The notes beneath the pieces were generated by a model. It ran no database searches, had not been told where the DNA came from, and saw nothing but the letters and a program-made list of their open reading frames with translations. Shown in pieces: positions 1-10,859 of a stretch of 64,000 nucleotides of DNA (within the stretch, counting starts at the first letter, position 1; every line of letters starts with the position of its first letter). A program made the position numbers and the translations under genes. Origin of the DNA: Parus major (taxonomy: Eukaryota; Chordata; Aves; Passeriformes; Paridae); assembly GCF_001522545.3 (NCBI RefSeq), contig NC_031768.1, forward strand, positions 98,143,781 to 98,207,780, in the 5' to 3' direction.

Positions 1-389
1 GCCCTGATAAGTCACAACTATATCCAATAAAAATAAGTGTGGTTAAAGGGTAGGTTGGTTGGTAAGTGGAGGGCCTTGAGGAAGAGGAATGATCCTGAGG
101 AAGGAGTTACTGAAGGAATGATCCAGAAGGACTGGGCAAAATGAGAGAGAGAATGAATTATTGCTGTGAGGTCAGTCTGGGTCTGCAGTTAGAGCCTCCT
201 GTTGGAATCTGCAAAGTCTAGCTAGGTAAAGGCCTGCAGTCAGAGGCTGGGAGGGAAACCTACAGCAGGAGCTTGCTCTAGCCAGTCAGTGAATAGTTGG
301 AGTCAGATGGCTGAACAGTGAAGAGGAATAAACCAGGACCCTTTTCATGATGTGGTAAACAAGAAGTTTATGTCTTTTATGTTCATTTG
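1..389. other. Unassigned sequence at left edge
   Basis: Purine-rich sequence with no gene or recognisable repeat edge. It may belong to a retroviral element continuing from outside the window. Confidence 0.3.
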
Positions 390-1539
390 TACTCTCTAAT
401 GAGAGGGCTGCAACAACAAAATAAACTTTTAAAACATCTTTCCCCCCCAGCCCCTCCCTCTTTCCCTGACAGTGCAGAGAAACAGGACTGGGGGGTTTTG
501 GTCAGTTTGTCACCTAAGATCTTTTTTTGTTCACTCAGGGAGCTATGCCATGGGGTTCCTACCACAGGAGACAGTTCTCTGAGAACTCCTCCATCATGGT
601 TCCAATCTCACAAGCAGTCTGCCAAAACTATTGCAACATGAATCCCTCCCGTGGGCAGTCTTCCCAAAACTGATATGGCATGGGTCAGTCGTCCATGGGG
701 TGCAGTCCTCTGAGGACAGGCTGCTCTAGTTTGGCAGCAAGGACTTTCTCTCTCTTTATGTCTGGAAGCAAGAGCCCTCTCTCTCCATTTGGTCTCCCAC
801 TGGATCACAGCTTTCCTTGGCATCCACCTGCTCCAGCACGAGCACTTTCCCCATGGACAGTGAGCGGATCTCTGCATCCCCTGTGGACCTCGTGGACCAC
901 AGGGGGACAGTTTGTTTCACCATGATACTCACCACAGCCTGCTGAGGAATTTTGGCTCTGACACTTGGAGCACCTCCTCTCCCTCTTTATTTCCCACTGA
1001 CCTTAGTGCTACCATGATGTTTACTCTTACATGTCCTCACTTCCTTCTCTGCTCTGACTAGAAGAAAAACTGCTGCTCACAGGTACCATTGTCAACAAGT
1101 TCCCCCAGTTCAAAGATTCCTACGGGATCCCTCAGCACTGATTGTTAATCTCCTCCTGTAACTCTCCGTGCTGGAGAGTCACTCACCACGTTTTCACTGC
1201 CGGCCATGCGGTCCCACCTCCACCGCATGGGCAGTGGCAGCCACCACGGCATTGACGCTGTTTAACGCCTCTCCTCATGCAGGGTGCTGGGAAGGAGAAG
1301 CTGCTGCTGCTGCCCCTGCCCTTCTGTCTGCAGCACAGCTGGATAGGGACAGCCAGGCAGGCAAGGCTCCCTATGGGCTGCACTGAGATGGCAGCAGCCA
1401 TGGCAGCACATTACCAGGATGGCCACAGTGGCAGCACCTCACCACTCCTGGAAAAAACTGCACGTGTGATGTTTTGATTTTCTTCTTAAAAATGTCATCA
1501 GAGAGGAGTTACCAACTCCTCCAATTGGGCCAGCAGCAT

Positions 1540-1897
1540 TGCAGGAGTTCAGGACCTCTGACCAACAAACCAATATGATTTTGCAGAAGCCATTTATTGT
1601 TTACTTTATACACTTATTTATACGTTCTCTAACTACTGTTCACGCAATCACACATCTTTTCATTGGTCCACGCACTCTGCATGCACCCATCGGGGCACAG
1701 GACTGGTTACAGTCCAGGTGTTCAACTGCCCTCTGTTATCTGGCTCTTGTGGTCTTGTTTCCTTGCTTTTCAGCCGTTTCTTTTTATTTTTAGAACAGCT
1801 TATGTCTCAGCAACCTTGAGAAGTACCAGAGGGCCTGATAAGAAACACTACAGAGTTTCTTATCAGGCCCAAGCAGCTGTTCAGATGCGTTACTACA
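1540..1897 (-). mobile_element. ERVK-like solo LTR nested in the older LTR
   Basis: The element is 358 bp with TG...CA ends. Read on the minus strand it has a TATA-like GTATAAATAAG (about 1612-1622) and an AATAAA (complement of 1593-1598) in the order expected for U3-R-U5. Flanking hexamers are CAGCAT and CGGCAT, a 6-bp target duplication with one mismatch. The related LTR at 51.1 kb lacks this insert at the same point. A perfect 16-bp hairpin lies near its U3 end (1831-1870). Class assignment rests on length and duplication size. Confidence 0.75.
1831..1870. repeat. Perfect 16-bp inverted repeat with 8-nt loop
   Basis: The arms are 1831-1846 (GGGCCTGATAAGAAAC) and 1855-1870, its exact reverse complement. 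It lies 27 bp inside the 5' end of the antisense solo LTR. Confidence 0.9.
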
Positions 1898-2030
1898 CGG
1901 CATGTCCATCTTCAGAGACATCAGAGATTGATTCTGTCAGACATGGTGGAAGCTTCTAGCAGCTTCTCACAGAAGCCACTTCTGTGGTCCTCCCTCACCA
2001 CCAAAAACCAGACTGTGCCACATCAACACA

Positions 2031-3555
2031 GAACCCTCTTGTCTACTCCTCACTTCTCTCTGCCAGGTCATGTAAAGCTCTCTAGTGACTACCACACCAC
2101 TCTGCTGGGTCTCTTGCAGAAGCAGACACCAGGCTCCATGTTTCACAAAAGGCTGAAGAGAAACCTGGGATCAAGAAAAGTTGGAGGCACCTTTTTTCAG
2201 AGGAAGGAGAGAAACTGAACAGCAGCTTCCAAAGTGAGTTGAAGAGTGGACCTGCTAGGTTATCCATCAAGGAGCTTGGCTGCTCTCCCATGAAGGAGGA
2301 CGGAGAGGCAATGGCAGGTGAGGGAGTCCAAGTGGCACCCCAGCCCAGCAGAGGAAGGAGAGACACCAGCCATCTCCACAAGCCCAGAGCACAGTGGCCC
2401 ACAGGCTGGTCAGGAGCCCACACTAAGGTGTCAGGAAGGAGCAGCTTGCCCAGCCCCTCCTAGGGCTGTCCCAGGAGATCCTAAGCCCTAGGGTCTATGT
2501 GGGAAACTCATCCAGAGGAATTCATCACCTTTTGAACTCAGGGCATCACTGCCGAAGGGCTATGGACACATGATGCCATGCAAATGAAGTACATTTGGGG
2601 ATTGCACCAGACTGTTACGGGACTTTTAAGGGAGGAGACAAAGGTGAGAAAGGGAGGAATCAAAGGAATCTGGGAATAAAAAGCCTGGGAAAATGGATGG
2701 ATGGATGGATGGATGGATGGATGGATGGATGGATGGATGGATGGATGGATGGAAGGATGGATGGATGGATGGATGGATGGATGAAGGAATAAAAGGATAT
2801 AGTTTCATTTATGCAGGTGGCTGATCAGTACATTTGTCTGGACTGGCCCAGTGCTCTGTCACCACAGTCTGTCCTGTCTTCTCATTAAACTCCATTTCTA
2901 GCTCTTCTCCTGGGTGAGTGACACCTCAACTGGTGTGCCCATGTGTAGTGGGGCATGTCTGCAGCTGGGCCAGAACCAGAGGCCCTGTGTGCCTCAGTGC
3001 CAGCAGCTGGGGAGACCTGAGTGAGAGAGGCCAAGTGCCAGCCACCAGCCCAGACCAGGGTCAGAGCCTGTGTGTCCCTGGTGTGGCTCCTGCAGCGAGC
3101 ACAGGTGAGCCTGCAAGGGCCATCGGAGGTTGAGCCAGACCAGCTGATGAGTAGGGGACATCCCAGGATGCTCTTTGATGTCTCACAAGCAATCAGGCAG
3201 AAGGATCTGTGCTGTGGATGGACCAAGACCAACAGAACTAGGCCGGGATTGGTATTTGGGGGGAAAAAAAGCTATTTTTTCAAGGCCTTGATCTGGGAAA
3301 GCTTCCCTCCAGCTCTGTGTGTCATTACACAAGGTGTTTCAGAGAAGTGCTTCCAATGTATTTGCAAAGGCTCCTCTGACAGCTCCTGTGGTGGTGCAGC
3401 CTCAGCATAGAGTGCTGCCTGTGATAAGCACCTAGGGAAAAGGAATTATATCTCGTTTAGCCAAGAATCTTGAAATCCCTTGAACTGTGTAAGGAGTTGT
3501 CTCCTAAGGAATTTATGTGGGTGTTTTTGTACTTTGTTTTTACTTAAATCTGTGT
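2031..3555. other. Unassigned sequence containing a GGAT microsatellite
   Basis: No supportable gene is seen. Short open frames on both strands show no recognisable domain. The only clear structure is the tetranucleotide repeat at 2694-2783. Confidence 0.4.
2694..2783 (+). repeat. (TGGA)n microsatellite
   Basis: About 22 tandem TGGA/GGAT units with one interruption (GGAAGG near 2751). The apparent MDGW peptide repeat it encodes is an artefact. Confidence 0.95.
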
Positions 3556-3559
3556 TTAA

Positions 3560-4185
3560 CTTACTGTCAGTAGAACAAGATTAAAAACCCAAGAAAACTA
3601 AGAAATAGCTGACCTTGAACCTGCAGGAAATAACTCCAGAGAACTATACACCTCAGAAAACTAAATTAATAGAGGTTTGTTTGGCTACAGAACAAATTCA
3701 ATAGAGAACTGTTTAGGTAAGAGGAAATCTGGGTTATCTTTAACTAAAAGTAGATGTAGTGCCTTAGTAGTGACTTAGTACAGTAAGATAAAAAGCTGGG
3801 GGTCAGCAGAAGTGAATTATGTATGTGCTGGGAGCTGCCAGCATGGAAGGGTCATCCAGAGGGCAGACAATAATTGAGACCCTCTGATGAAGTAACAAAG
3901 CCCCCTAATCAAAATAATAGCAGGTGAAGGATACTATACAGCAGCCCTGCTCCACACCAAGACAACATTAGAGAAGATACCTTGGATGTAATGGCTGGTC
4001 AGACTCTGGGAGGGGCTGTAAGGAAATCCTAAGTGTGACAATGTATTTAAACCCTAGGGAACTGTGTCTCATGGGATGTGTTCATGGCAAAAAATTCCCA
4101 TCATGTCTCCAGCACTATGATAAATGCCCTATATAATAGAACTTTTCTGTTGGACTTAAATTCTTTAATTCACTAGTTGGAGAGA
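3560..4185 (+). mobile_element. Possible LTR fragment
   Basis: The right part has a polyadenylation-like GATAAATGCC, a TATATAATAGAAC segment and a T-rich tail, the layout of an avian LTR R/U5 region. No second copy in the window or target duplication confirms it. Confidence 0.3.
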
Positions 4186-4592
4186 CCCCAAATCCACTCA
4201 CTGAAGGGAAAATACCTTTCATGAGTCTTCCATTCAAGTATTAACTTACCAGTACTGTACTTTTCCTCTTTGGACTTTCAGATAGTACTTCGGTATCCAA
4301 CAACCCCATATCTGGTATCAAGAAATTAAAACCACGATATCCAAAGTCATTCCATGCTGAAATGACTTTTTGAGGGTTTTCAGCAGAGGGCCCTGACCAT
4401 GTTTGCTGGGAGAGAAGATGTTGAAAGGGACTGATGAAGGAACTGGGCACTGGATATCAGTACTTCTTTTCTCTCCCAGAGAACAAGGTCTTTCAAAAGG
4501 CCAGGGAAAGGAATGTGGAAATATTCCCAAGCCCTTTCTCCACACTTCCAGGCTGGCCAGTGATGAGTAAAAGAAGGTGCAGTGCTAGGGGA
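4186..4592. other. Unassigned, probably retroviral flank
   Basis: This sits next to the antisense LTR on what would be its internal side. Short minus-strand open frames here overlap one another and show no domain I recognise. Confidence 0.3.
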
Positions 4593-4827
4593 TGTGCAGA
4601 TAAATTTATGATGCCAGAGGTTTATGTCCAAAAGGAGACATAGAAGTCCTATAACTTTATTCAAATGAGGGGAAAGGCCATGGGGCAGTTCCCCTGGGGT
4701 CTCCCAAATTGTTGGAGAGCACAGTCTCCTTTTTAATCCTAATATCCTGGCTGCATAATCCTCTCCCCACTGGCTGAGGTACTTGGAAGGTACAGATTTC
4801 ATTATACATTCCCTTCTAATGTGCACA
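4593..4827 (-). mobile_element. ERV LTR fragment, antisense, sibling of 14555-14803
   Basis: Its reverse complement matches the LTR at 14.56-14.80 kb through the same blocks: CAAGTACCTCAGCCAG, GAGACCCCAGGGGAA, CCCCATGGCC, an AATAAAGT polyadenylation signal (complement of 4656-4661) and GGACATAAACCTCTGG. A TATA-like AAAAAGGAG segment lies upstream. Target duplication not found. The class is uncertain. Confidence 0.65.
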
Positions 4828-5136
4828 CAACCCCCGCTTTGTGTCTTTGTTCTTCTCCAGGTTCATTGATTTAACAAGGCCTTGGTTGAGCAACATTCCG
4901 TGTCAATTAGTAACATTCTTCTGAAAGACTCCTACTGTTACCATCTTGTCTCTGACCCTGGCCTTATCTCTTACAAATTTGTAAAGCCAAATGCCTCTCA
5001 TTCCTTTCAATGAGAAATGGGAATGGCAGCCTTTTGGTAATACCCAGGAAAGCAGCCAGACCCAAATCCCTCTGACAAATTCTGCCCTGGGTTGCCTCCT
5101 CTCACAGCAGGATTTTATACAGCTGAGCTTCTTGGT
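4828..5136. other. Unassigned sequence between two antisense LTR pieces
   Basis: No gene, RNA or repeat was recognised. The stretch is probably part of the surrounding ERV cluster. Confidence 0.3.
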
Positions 5137-5478
5137 GTGTTGAGATGAAGAACAAGGGATGGCACCACCATGCTTTGAGATGATTTATTGCTCAAGTAGC
5201 CAGATAAGATGTCAGTCTCAAGGCGTGAGATTTAGAGAAGCAACAAGTCAGCCATAGCTGAAGGAAGTCACGAGTTTCTTCTTTGCACAGCAATATATAA
5301 CATTTTAGCCCAATAGGCAGTTGACATGAAACTTGTTTTCACTTATTAACCTATCACCTTTGCTTAATTTTGCTGCACTGTGTCTGTCTCTTAGCCACTA
5401 CGCTGACAGGTCACGTATTCATACACACCTCTGTTATAGTTTCTGGAGCTCTAACCTACTCTGTAAGTCACCCTATTA
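5137..5478 (-). mobile_element. Probable LTR, antisense, running into an assembly gap
   Basis: On the minus strand there is a CCTATTGGGC box, a TTATATATTG TATA-like site (near 5290) and an AATAAA (complement near 5186), correctly ordered and spaced for a retroviral promoter and polyadenylation site. A TG edge is possible at about 5137. The other end is lost in the N run. Confidence 0.5.
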
Positions 5479-5718
5479 NNNNNNNNNNNNNNNNNNNNNN
5501 NNNNNNNNNNNNNNNNNNNNNNNNNNNNNNNNNNNNNNNNNNNNNNNNNNNNNNNNNNNNNNNNNNNNNNNNNNNNNNNNNNNNNNNNNNNNNNNNNNNN
5601 NNNNNNNNNNNNNNNNNNNNNNNNNNNNNNNNNNNNNNNNNNNNNNNNNNNNNNNNNNNNNNNNNNNNNNNNNNNNNNNNNNNNNNNNNNNNNNNNNNNN
5701 NNNNNNNNNNNNNNNNNN
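5479..5718. other. Assembly gap
   Basis: 240 Ns. Any reading frame crossing it is meaningless. Confidence 1.
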
Positions 5719-6250
5719 TGGTGAATGAACCTTTAGAAAGTAACCTCAGGCTTCTTGGCCAAGGGACCTTTAGAAGTCAATCTCAAGTGGTGTTTTACGC
5801 AAGAGCTGCTCAGCATTAAAAGACAATGATTCCTTGAATTCTGAAAATCCCATGCCAATTCAGTTTTTCTACAAATCTGTCATGTTGCATACATTTGGGT
5901 TACAATGGGGCCTGCAACTTGGTATTCCTCATGTGACAGTTTCCTGCAATTAAGTGCTCATTATCTTTGTTTGGTTTTGTGTTTTTTAGAATTTATCTGT
6001 GTATTTTTTTCATGGTTGTCAATGTGTGTGTGCTCTTCCATTGTGGCTATGATTGGAAGCCATCAATGTGTGAATAAACATAACACAAGATGATGTTTAA
6101 GTACCACTTTTCAAAGTTAACATTTTTACTGGACAGTGGAAATTGAGGAGAGAAAATGCACAGCCTCGGTACTGTGAGACAGTACCAGTGGTACTCCATG
6201 CCATCCATGGTCATAACCACAGCAGAGAGGAAACACCATGCTCAGCAGTT
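5719..6250. other. Unassigned sequence after the gap
   Basis: T-rich sequence with no recognised gene. It lies between two LTR pieces and is probably part of a retroelement. Confidence 0.3.
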
Positions 6251-6257
6251 GCAAAAC

Positions 6258-6475
6258 TTCTATTACTGTGTTGTTGTTTGTTCTGTTCTTTTACACATCT
6301 ACACATACACATATTTTCTGGTAAAGAACTGTTATTCCTTTTCCTATATTTTTCCCTCAAAGCCCCATAATTTTGAAGTTCAAATAATTTTGAAGAAGTG
6401 GTCTTCTTTCCATTCCGGGAAGGTTCCTGCCTTCCTTGGCTGACATTCATCTTTTAAACCAAGACATTGTATCAC
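6258..6475 (+). mobile_element. ERVL-type LTR 3' end (copy A)
   Basis: It shares blocks with 8383-8582 and 13430-13609: TTGTTGTTTG, GGTAAAGAACTGTTATTCC, a TTTTGAAG...AATAATTT segment and the CCTGCCTTCC ending. After GGCTGACA it continues with a CCAAGACA block also seen in the 8.5-kb copy. Only the R-U5 end is preserved. Confidence 0.65.
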
Positions 6476-6780
6476 CAAAAACTGGGAAATAAGTTCTACA
6501 AGCACCATGCTAGGTTAGAAAGCCAACAATAATTTATTCATAATAACAATAAATCATAATGTCATGATAAACATCAGTTTATTCATAATAATATATAATA
6601 ATATAACTTGTTCGGTAACAAATCACCCCTTTGAGACTTTAATATAATTCCTTCAAAGTCTCCTGTCCACGTATTGTATTGACCTAGTCTATACAGCAGT
6701 ATGTATTGCAACAAGTGATCAAGATCATGAGTAGAGAACACCACAATAAGTACAAACAGTTGTTTTAACCACCCTAAGTT
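6476..6780. other. AT-rich spacer between LTR copy A and the antisense pol relic
   Basis: It contains AATAAT-rich stretches near 6530-6605. No gene was recognised. It could be the decayed 3' part of the antisense retrovirus (env region), but nothing readable supports that. Confidence 0.3.
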
Positions 6781-8310
6781 GGGGAATCACAAACCTACTT
6801 CTTGCACCTTAACACCAGTATTGACAGTTAGCAGCACTTGAGATGGCCCCTTCCACTTTTCTTGGAGAGGCTCTTCAGTCCAGGTTTTGAGGAAGTCTCC
6901 AGGATGGTACGGATGAGCTGTGATATCCAGTGTCATGGGTGCTGCCAGCACAGTGTATCTGTGGAGAGAAGACAGCACATTCCAATGAGATTTTATATAT
7001 TCTGTTCATTCTTCCTATTTTCCCCCACTCAACCAAGGTCTCCATGGAATGCACAAGCCCCACTTTACTCCTAACGTTGTAGCTGGGCTTTGTGCTATTT
7101 CATAAATGATGTGAACCTTCATCTACTGACATTCCCACTCATACTCCAAACCATGGGATAATTTTCTTCACCAAAATCTTTACCAGATTTATTAGTGCAA
7201 CAAGAAACTTCTGGTCATCCTGAAAAGGTATCTACCAGGACCAATAAATACCTGTAGCCCTTTTATCATGGCAGCTCAGCAAAACCTATTTATTAATAGT
7301 CTCCTGGGCAATTTCCTTTCTTGGCTAATTTGATGTGCATTGTTCTTTAAGTGTTTGACACTTTTTAACAATGCTTTTTATGATACCAGTCATTTGTATG
7401 TTCAAAACCTGAGGCTTCATTGCTTCTACTTAGACTCTATTCCTCAGTGAGTTACCATATTTTCCTCATATGGTGTTGGGGAATCATCACTTGTTTGCTG
7501 GATGTAATCCACCATCCTTCAGGACTCTTCAGCATCTAACAATTCTGCCAGGTTCTCATCTTTAGCCTCGTAATCAGAAGCCTGCTTGTCCAAATACTGT
7601 TATTTCTAAGGTGAGACCAACAGGACATCACCAGCAGCAGTTTCCTTGGCTGCTTTGTCAGCCAGGCAGTTTCCAGTATTTGCTGGGGTCTGTCCAGACT
7701 GATGAGCTTTACAATGCAGTAATGCCATCTTTCAAGGTAGCTGCACCCTCTCTAACAATCTGTATTATTCATCCATGTTTCACAGGGGATCCCTGGGTGG
7801 TTAACAGCCCTCTCTTTCCAAATGGCTCCATGGGTATGGACCACTCCAAAAGCAAATGTTGAGTCTGTCCATATATTCACAATCATGTTCTGTGAGAGCT
7901 TCAGTGATCTTGTTAATGCAATCAGTTCTGATTTCTGAGCTGATGTGTTGGTGGTTATAGCTTTGGCTTCTATTACCTCACGCTGAGGTACCACTGAGTT
8001 ACTTGGCTTTTCAGATTCCATTTTTCACAAAGCTGCTCCAACCCACAAAGCATTCCCAATCCATGTCTTCCAAATTCTGTATGTGTGTGTATGTGTATGT
8101 ATGTATATCTCAAAAAACAGTACACCTGCTCAGTGGTCTGCAAACAATCATGGGCTAATTCCTTTCATTATGGGTCAGTTGTTAAGAACAGTGATGGATT
8201 CAGGTTTTAACACCAGGTTAGTTACTTCTAACTCCACATCCTCTTGTTCTAGCAGTACTGTCTGGTCTGTTAACATTCTGCATGGTGATGGCCAGTGTCC
8301 TTTTTTTGTT
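6781..8310 (-). pseudogene. Gammaretrovirus-like (ERV1) pol relic, antisense
   Basis: On the minus strand, about 7752-8021 reads as an RNase H domain. It has the SAQKSELIALTRSLKL helix segment and an IWTDSTFAFGVVHTHGAIW strand with the conserved aspartate. A further piece near 7610-7690 (ANTGNCLADKAAKE) fits the end of RNase H. The segment 6787-6978 fits the integrase C-terminal domain (HPYHPGDFLKTW, then KWKGPSQVLLT). Frameshifts and stops separate these parts, so it is non-functional. Upstream sequence to about 8310 may be the RT connection region. Neither env nor a catalytic RT motif was recognised. Confidence 0.75.
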
Positions 8311-8382
8311 CCAACACCACTACAACTGTACAGGGCACAAAAACAGTCAACAACAATTGGTTTTTTTCCTTCCTGGATTTGT

Positions 8383-8582
8383 AATTAATGCCATAGTTTT
8401 TGTTGTTTGTTTGCTTTGTTATACATACTAGTAAAGAACTGTTATTCCAATTCCCATATCTTTGCCTAAGAATTCCTTCATTTCAAAATTTTAATAATTT
8501 GGGGGGGGAGGGTGTCTACATTTTTTATTCCAAGGGAGGGTCCTGCCCTCCCTAGCAGACAACTGTCTTCCAAACCAAGACA
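8383..8582 (+). mobile_element. ERVL-like provirus 5' LTR, truncated (copy B)
   Basis: It matches copy A and the 3' LTR end at 13.43-13.61 kb and finishes with CCAAGACA. Its U3 side is missing: the match stops at about 8383, next to the antisense pol relic. Confidence 0.7.
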
Positions 8583-8588
8583 GATTTT

Positions 8589-8607
8589 TAGCGCCCAACA
8601 GTGGGGC
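8589..8607 (+). other. Primer-binding-site-like sequence
   Basis: TAGCGCCCAACAGTGGGGC lies 6 nt after the LTR end. It resembles primer-binding sites complementary to tRNA-Lys, with small differences. Its position supports a sense provirus. Confidence 0.55.
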
Positions 8608-9153
8608 TCGAGGGCTCTGAGAGAAAAAGTGTGAAAAAGGAATGACAGTTCTTTAATAACCTAACTTTTGTGTGCTGGATATAGAAACGTTGTTAGGTAG
8701 AACCATGTGGTCCAGCTTACCCAGGTTCAGGTGGCATGTGGTCACGGCTATATTTCTCCCATTTGCTGCACCTTACTTAAATATGGGTCCTATAACTAAG
8801 GCTACTGTGGCTATTATCCAGTTTGTTTTGTGGGTTGAGAAGGTGAGGAATTCACAGATTTTTAACTTCCTCTTAAGTTAACATCCATGCCAGCAGGCCA
8901 GCGGGCACATGGATTCAGAGTTATTGCACACTAATTCTACTGTTTTGAGTTTATTTTAATAATGGTAGCTGCCGTGGAAATGAAAACAGGGGAAACTTTC
9001 TCCCAACCCTTCATGCAGTTCCTTGGCCCTACCCCACCAGTTTTTGAAGGGTTAAGATCTTCTCTAAAGGCTAATGATGTCAATGCAGTGGCTGGTGTTG
9101 CTGATATTTAGCATTCTATTTAGCATTCTAGAAGTCTATTTAGCATTCAGAGA

Positions 9154-10510
9154 TTAGGGGAGACTGACTGAGATAAGCACCCTGCCACCTACCCCAGAGA
9201 TTAGTGATGCTGCCCCAAAACCTGGCACAGCCCCAGAGACAGGGGGTGCTGCTCCAGAGCCTGCCCCTGTCCCACAGCCCACCTCAGAAATGAACCACCC
9301 AGAGTGGGTGAGGGTTCTGGTGAAAGAGATACATGAGATGAGCCAGAAGATAGAGTGCATGTCCTCAGCTGCTGGGAAACCCTCCCCCTGCCCCAAAGAG
9401 GGAGAGTCTGATGGTGCTGCAGTGGAACCCACAGACGTTACAACNNNNNNNNNNNNNNNNNNNNNNNNNNNNNNNNNNNNNNNNNNNNNNNNNNNNNNNN
9501 NNNNNNNNNNNNNNNNNNNNNNNNNNNNNNNNNNNNNNNNNNNNNNNNNNNNNNNNNNNNNNNNNNNNNNNNNNNNNNNNNNNNNNNNNNNNNNNNNNNN
9601 NNNNNNNNNNNNNNNNNNNNNNNNNNNNNNNNNNNNNNNNNNNNNNNNNNNNNNNNNNNNNNNNNNNNNNNNNNNNNNNNNNNNNNNNNNNNNNNNNNNN
9701 NNNNNNNNNNNNNNNNNNNNNNNNNNNNNNNNNNNNNNNNNNNNNNNNNNNNNNNNNNNNNNNNNNNNNNNNNNNNNNNNNNNNNNNNNTCAGGGAGCAA
9801 GGGCCCCTTTCCCTCTGGGAGCGGCTTTTGATGAGTGTAAGAGAGAGGTTTGTCCACAGAGAGAGAATGGAAGAGCACTATCGTAGAAGAAAATGAAAAA
9901 CCATTGAGGAAGGGATCCAACAGCTGAGAGAAGTGGCGATATTAGAGGTCCTTTTTGGGAGGGGTGGACAGCATGATAATGGCCCCGACAACGGTGCACT
10001 GGGCAGATATTGTGGAGTCAGGCAAATCTAAGGCCACGTGAATACACCACTTTCATTACAATAATTAATGTTGATAACAACCGAGAGACAGTGGCTTTTG
10101 TCGCCACCAAGCTTAGAAATTACGAGAGTATGGTCCATGGCCCACAGCAGGCTCAGGTCTCTGCTGTGATTAAGGAACTCAAAGAAGAGTTTAAAGAGGA
10201 GGTGAGGGAGATGAGGGAGGAGGTGAGAAAGATCATTGCAGCACCAGTGCAAGTCACAGGCCTGAAAATCAGAGCCCAACATGCCCCAGATAGAGAGAGA
10301 AGGTACACCCCACGAGCTGAGCTGTGATTCTTCCTGCATCACCATGGGGAAGACATGGGAAAGTGGGATGGGAAACCCACTTCTGCCCTGGCAGCATGGG
10401 TGAATCAACTCAGGGAGGGAAACACTAACCAGAAAAGTTCCAGTAAAGTGAAGGTAGCCTCAACCTCCCATGACCAAAGTGGAAAGCAGCCAAATGGAGC
10501 CCCACAGGAC
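9154..10510 (+). pseudogene. gag-like remnant of the ERVL-like provirus
   Basis: Open segments at 9290-9444 and 10010-10327 flank the N gap. The second encodes a highly charged KELKEEFKEEVREMREEVRK coiled-coil-like stretch. Beyond its stop, a further readable piece (LAAWVNQLREGN) is gag-like in feel only. Assignment to gag rests mainly on its place between the primer-binding site and pol. Three imperfect copies of a TATTTAGCATTCT unit lie at about 9105-9147, just upstream. Confidence 0.5.
9445..9789. other. Assembly gap
   Basis: 345 Ns inside the gag-like part of the provirus. Confidence 1.
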
Positions 10511-10529
10511 AGGTCACAGAAGCTACTGT

Positions 10530-10770
10530 AGGAGAAGGTGGATCAAGACAACTTGCTGAACTCAAAGCCGTTCAACTGGCCCTGGACATTGCTGAAAGAG
10601 AGAAGTGGCCAAAAGTCTATCTCTACACTGATGCATGGATGGTAGCCTCTGTGGGGTTCACTAGAAAAATGAAAAAGGGCCAATTGGCAGTGTAGAGGAA
10701 AACCAATCTGGGCTGCTGATGAGTAAAAATACATTGCCACTTGGGTAGAGAAACTGTCTGTGAAAGTCCG
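10530..10770 (+). pseudogene. pol RNase H remnant
   Basis: It reads QLAELKAVQLALDIAERE, then VYLYTDAWMVA, the RNase H helix and the strand carrying the catalytic aspartate. A stop codon follows at about 10693 and more stops near 10720. The first part of the domain and all of the reverse transcriptase are absent. Confidence 0.75.
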
Positions 10771-10859
10771 TCACGTAGATGCCCATGTCCCCAGGAGTCG
10801 GGCTAATGAGGAGCACCAAAACAATTAACAGGTGGATCAGGCTGCAAAGATAGACATGT

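Larger units (their letters stand above)
390..2030 (-). mobile_element. Old ERVL-type LTR, antisense, interrupted by a younger LTR
   Basis: Long blocks match 49.99-51.25 kb in the same orientation. They include the C-rich run near 445, the segment around CCCTCCCGTGGGCA, the GC-rich part at 1190-1370 and the end near CCACATCAACACA. In both copies the right edge reads, on the minus strand, as a TGTT start followed by a CTGGTTTT block. The left edge is unclear. A younger LTR (1540-1897) interrupts it. No coding potential. Confidence 0.65.

Noticed and set aside
2595..2792. Open frame with an MDGW peptide repeat
   Set aside because: It is a direct translation of the GGAT tetranucleotide repeat, with a matching shadow on the other strand.
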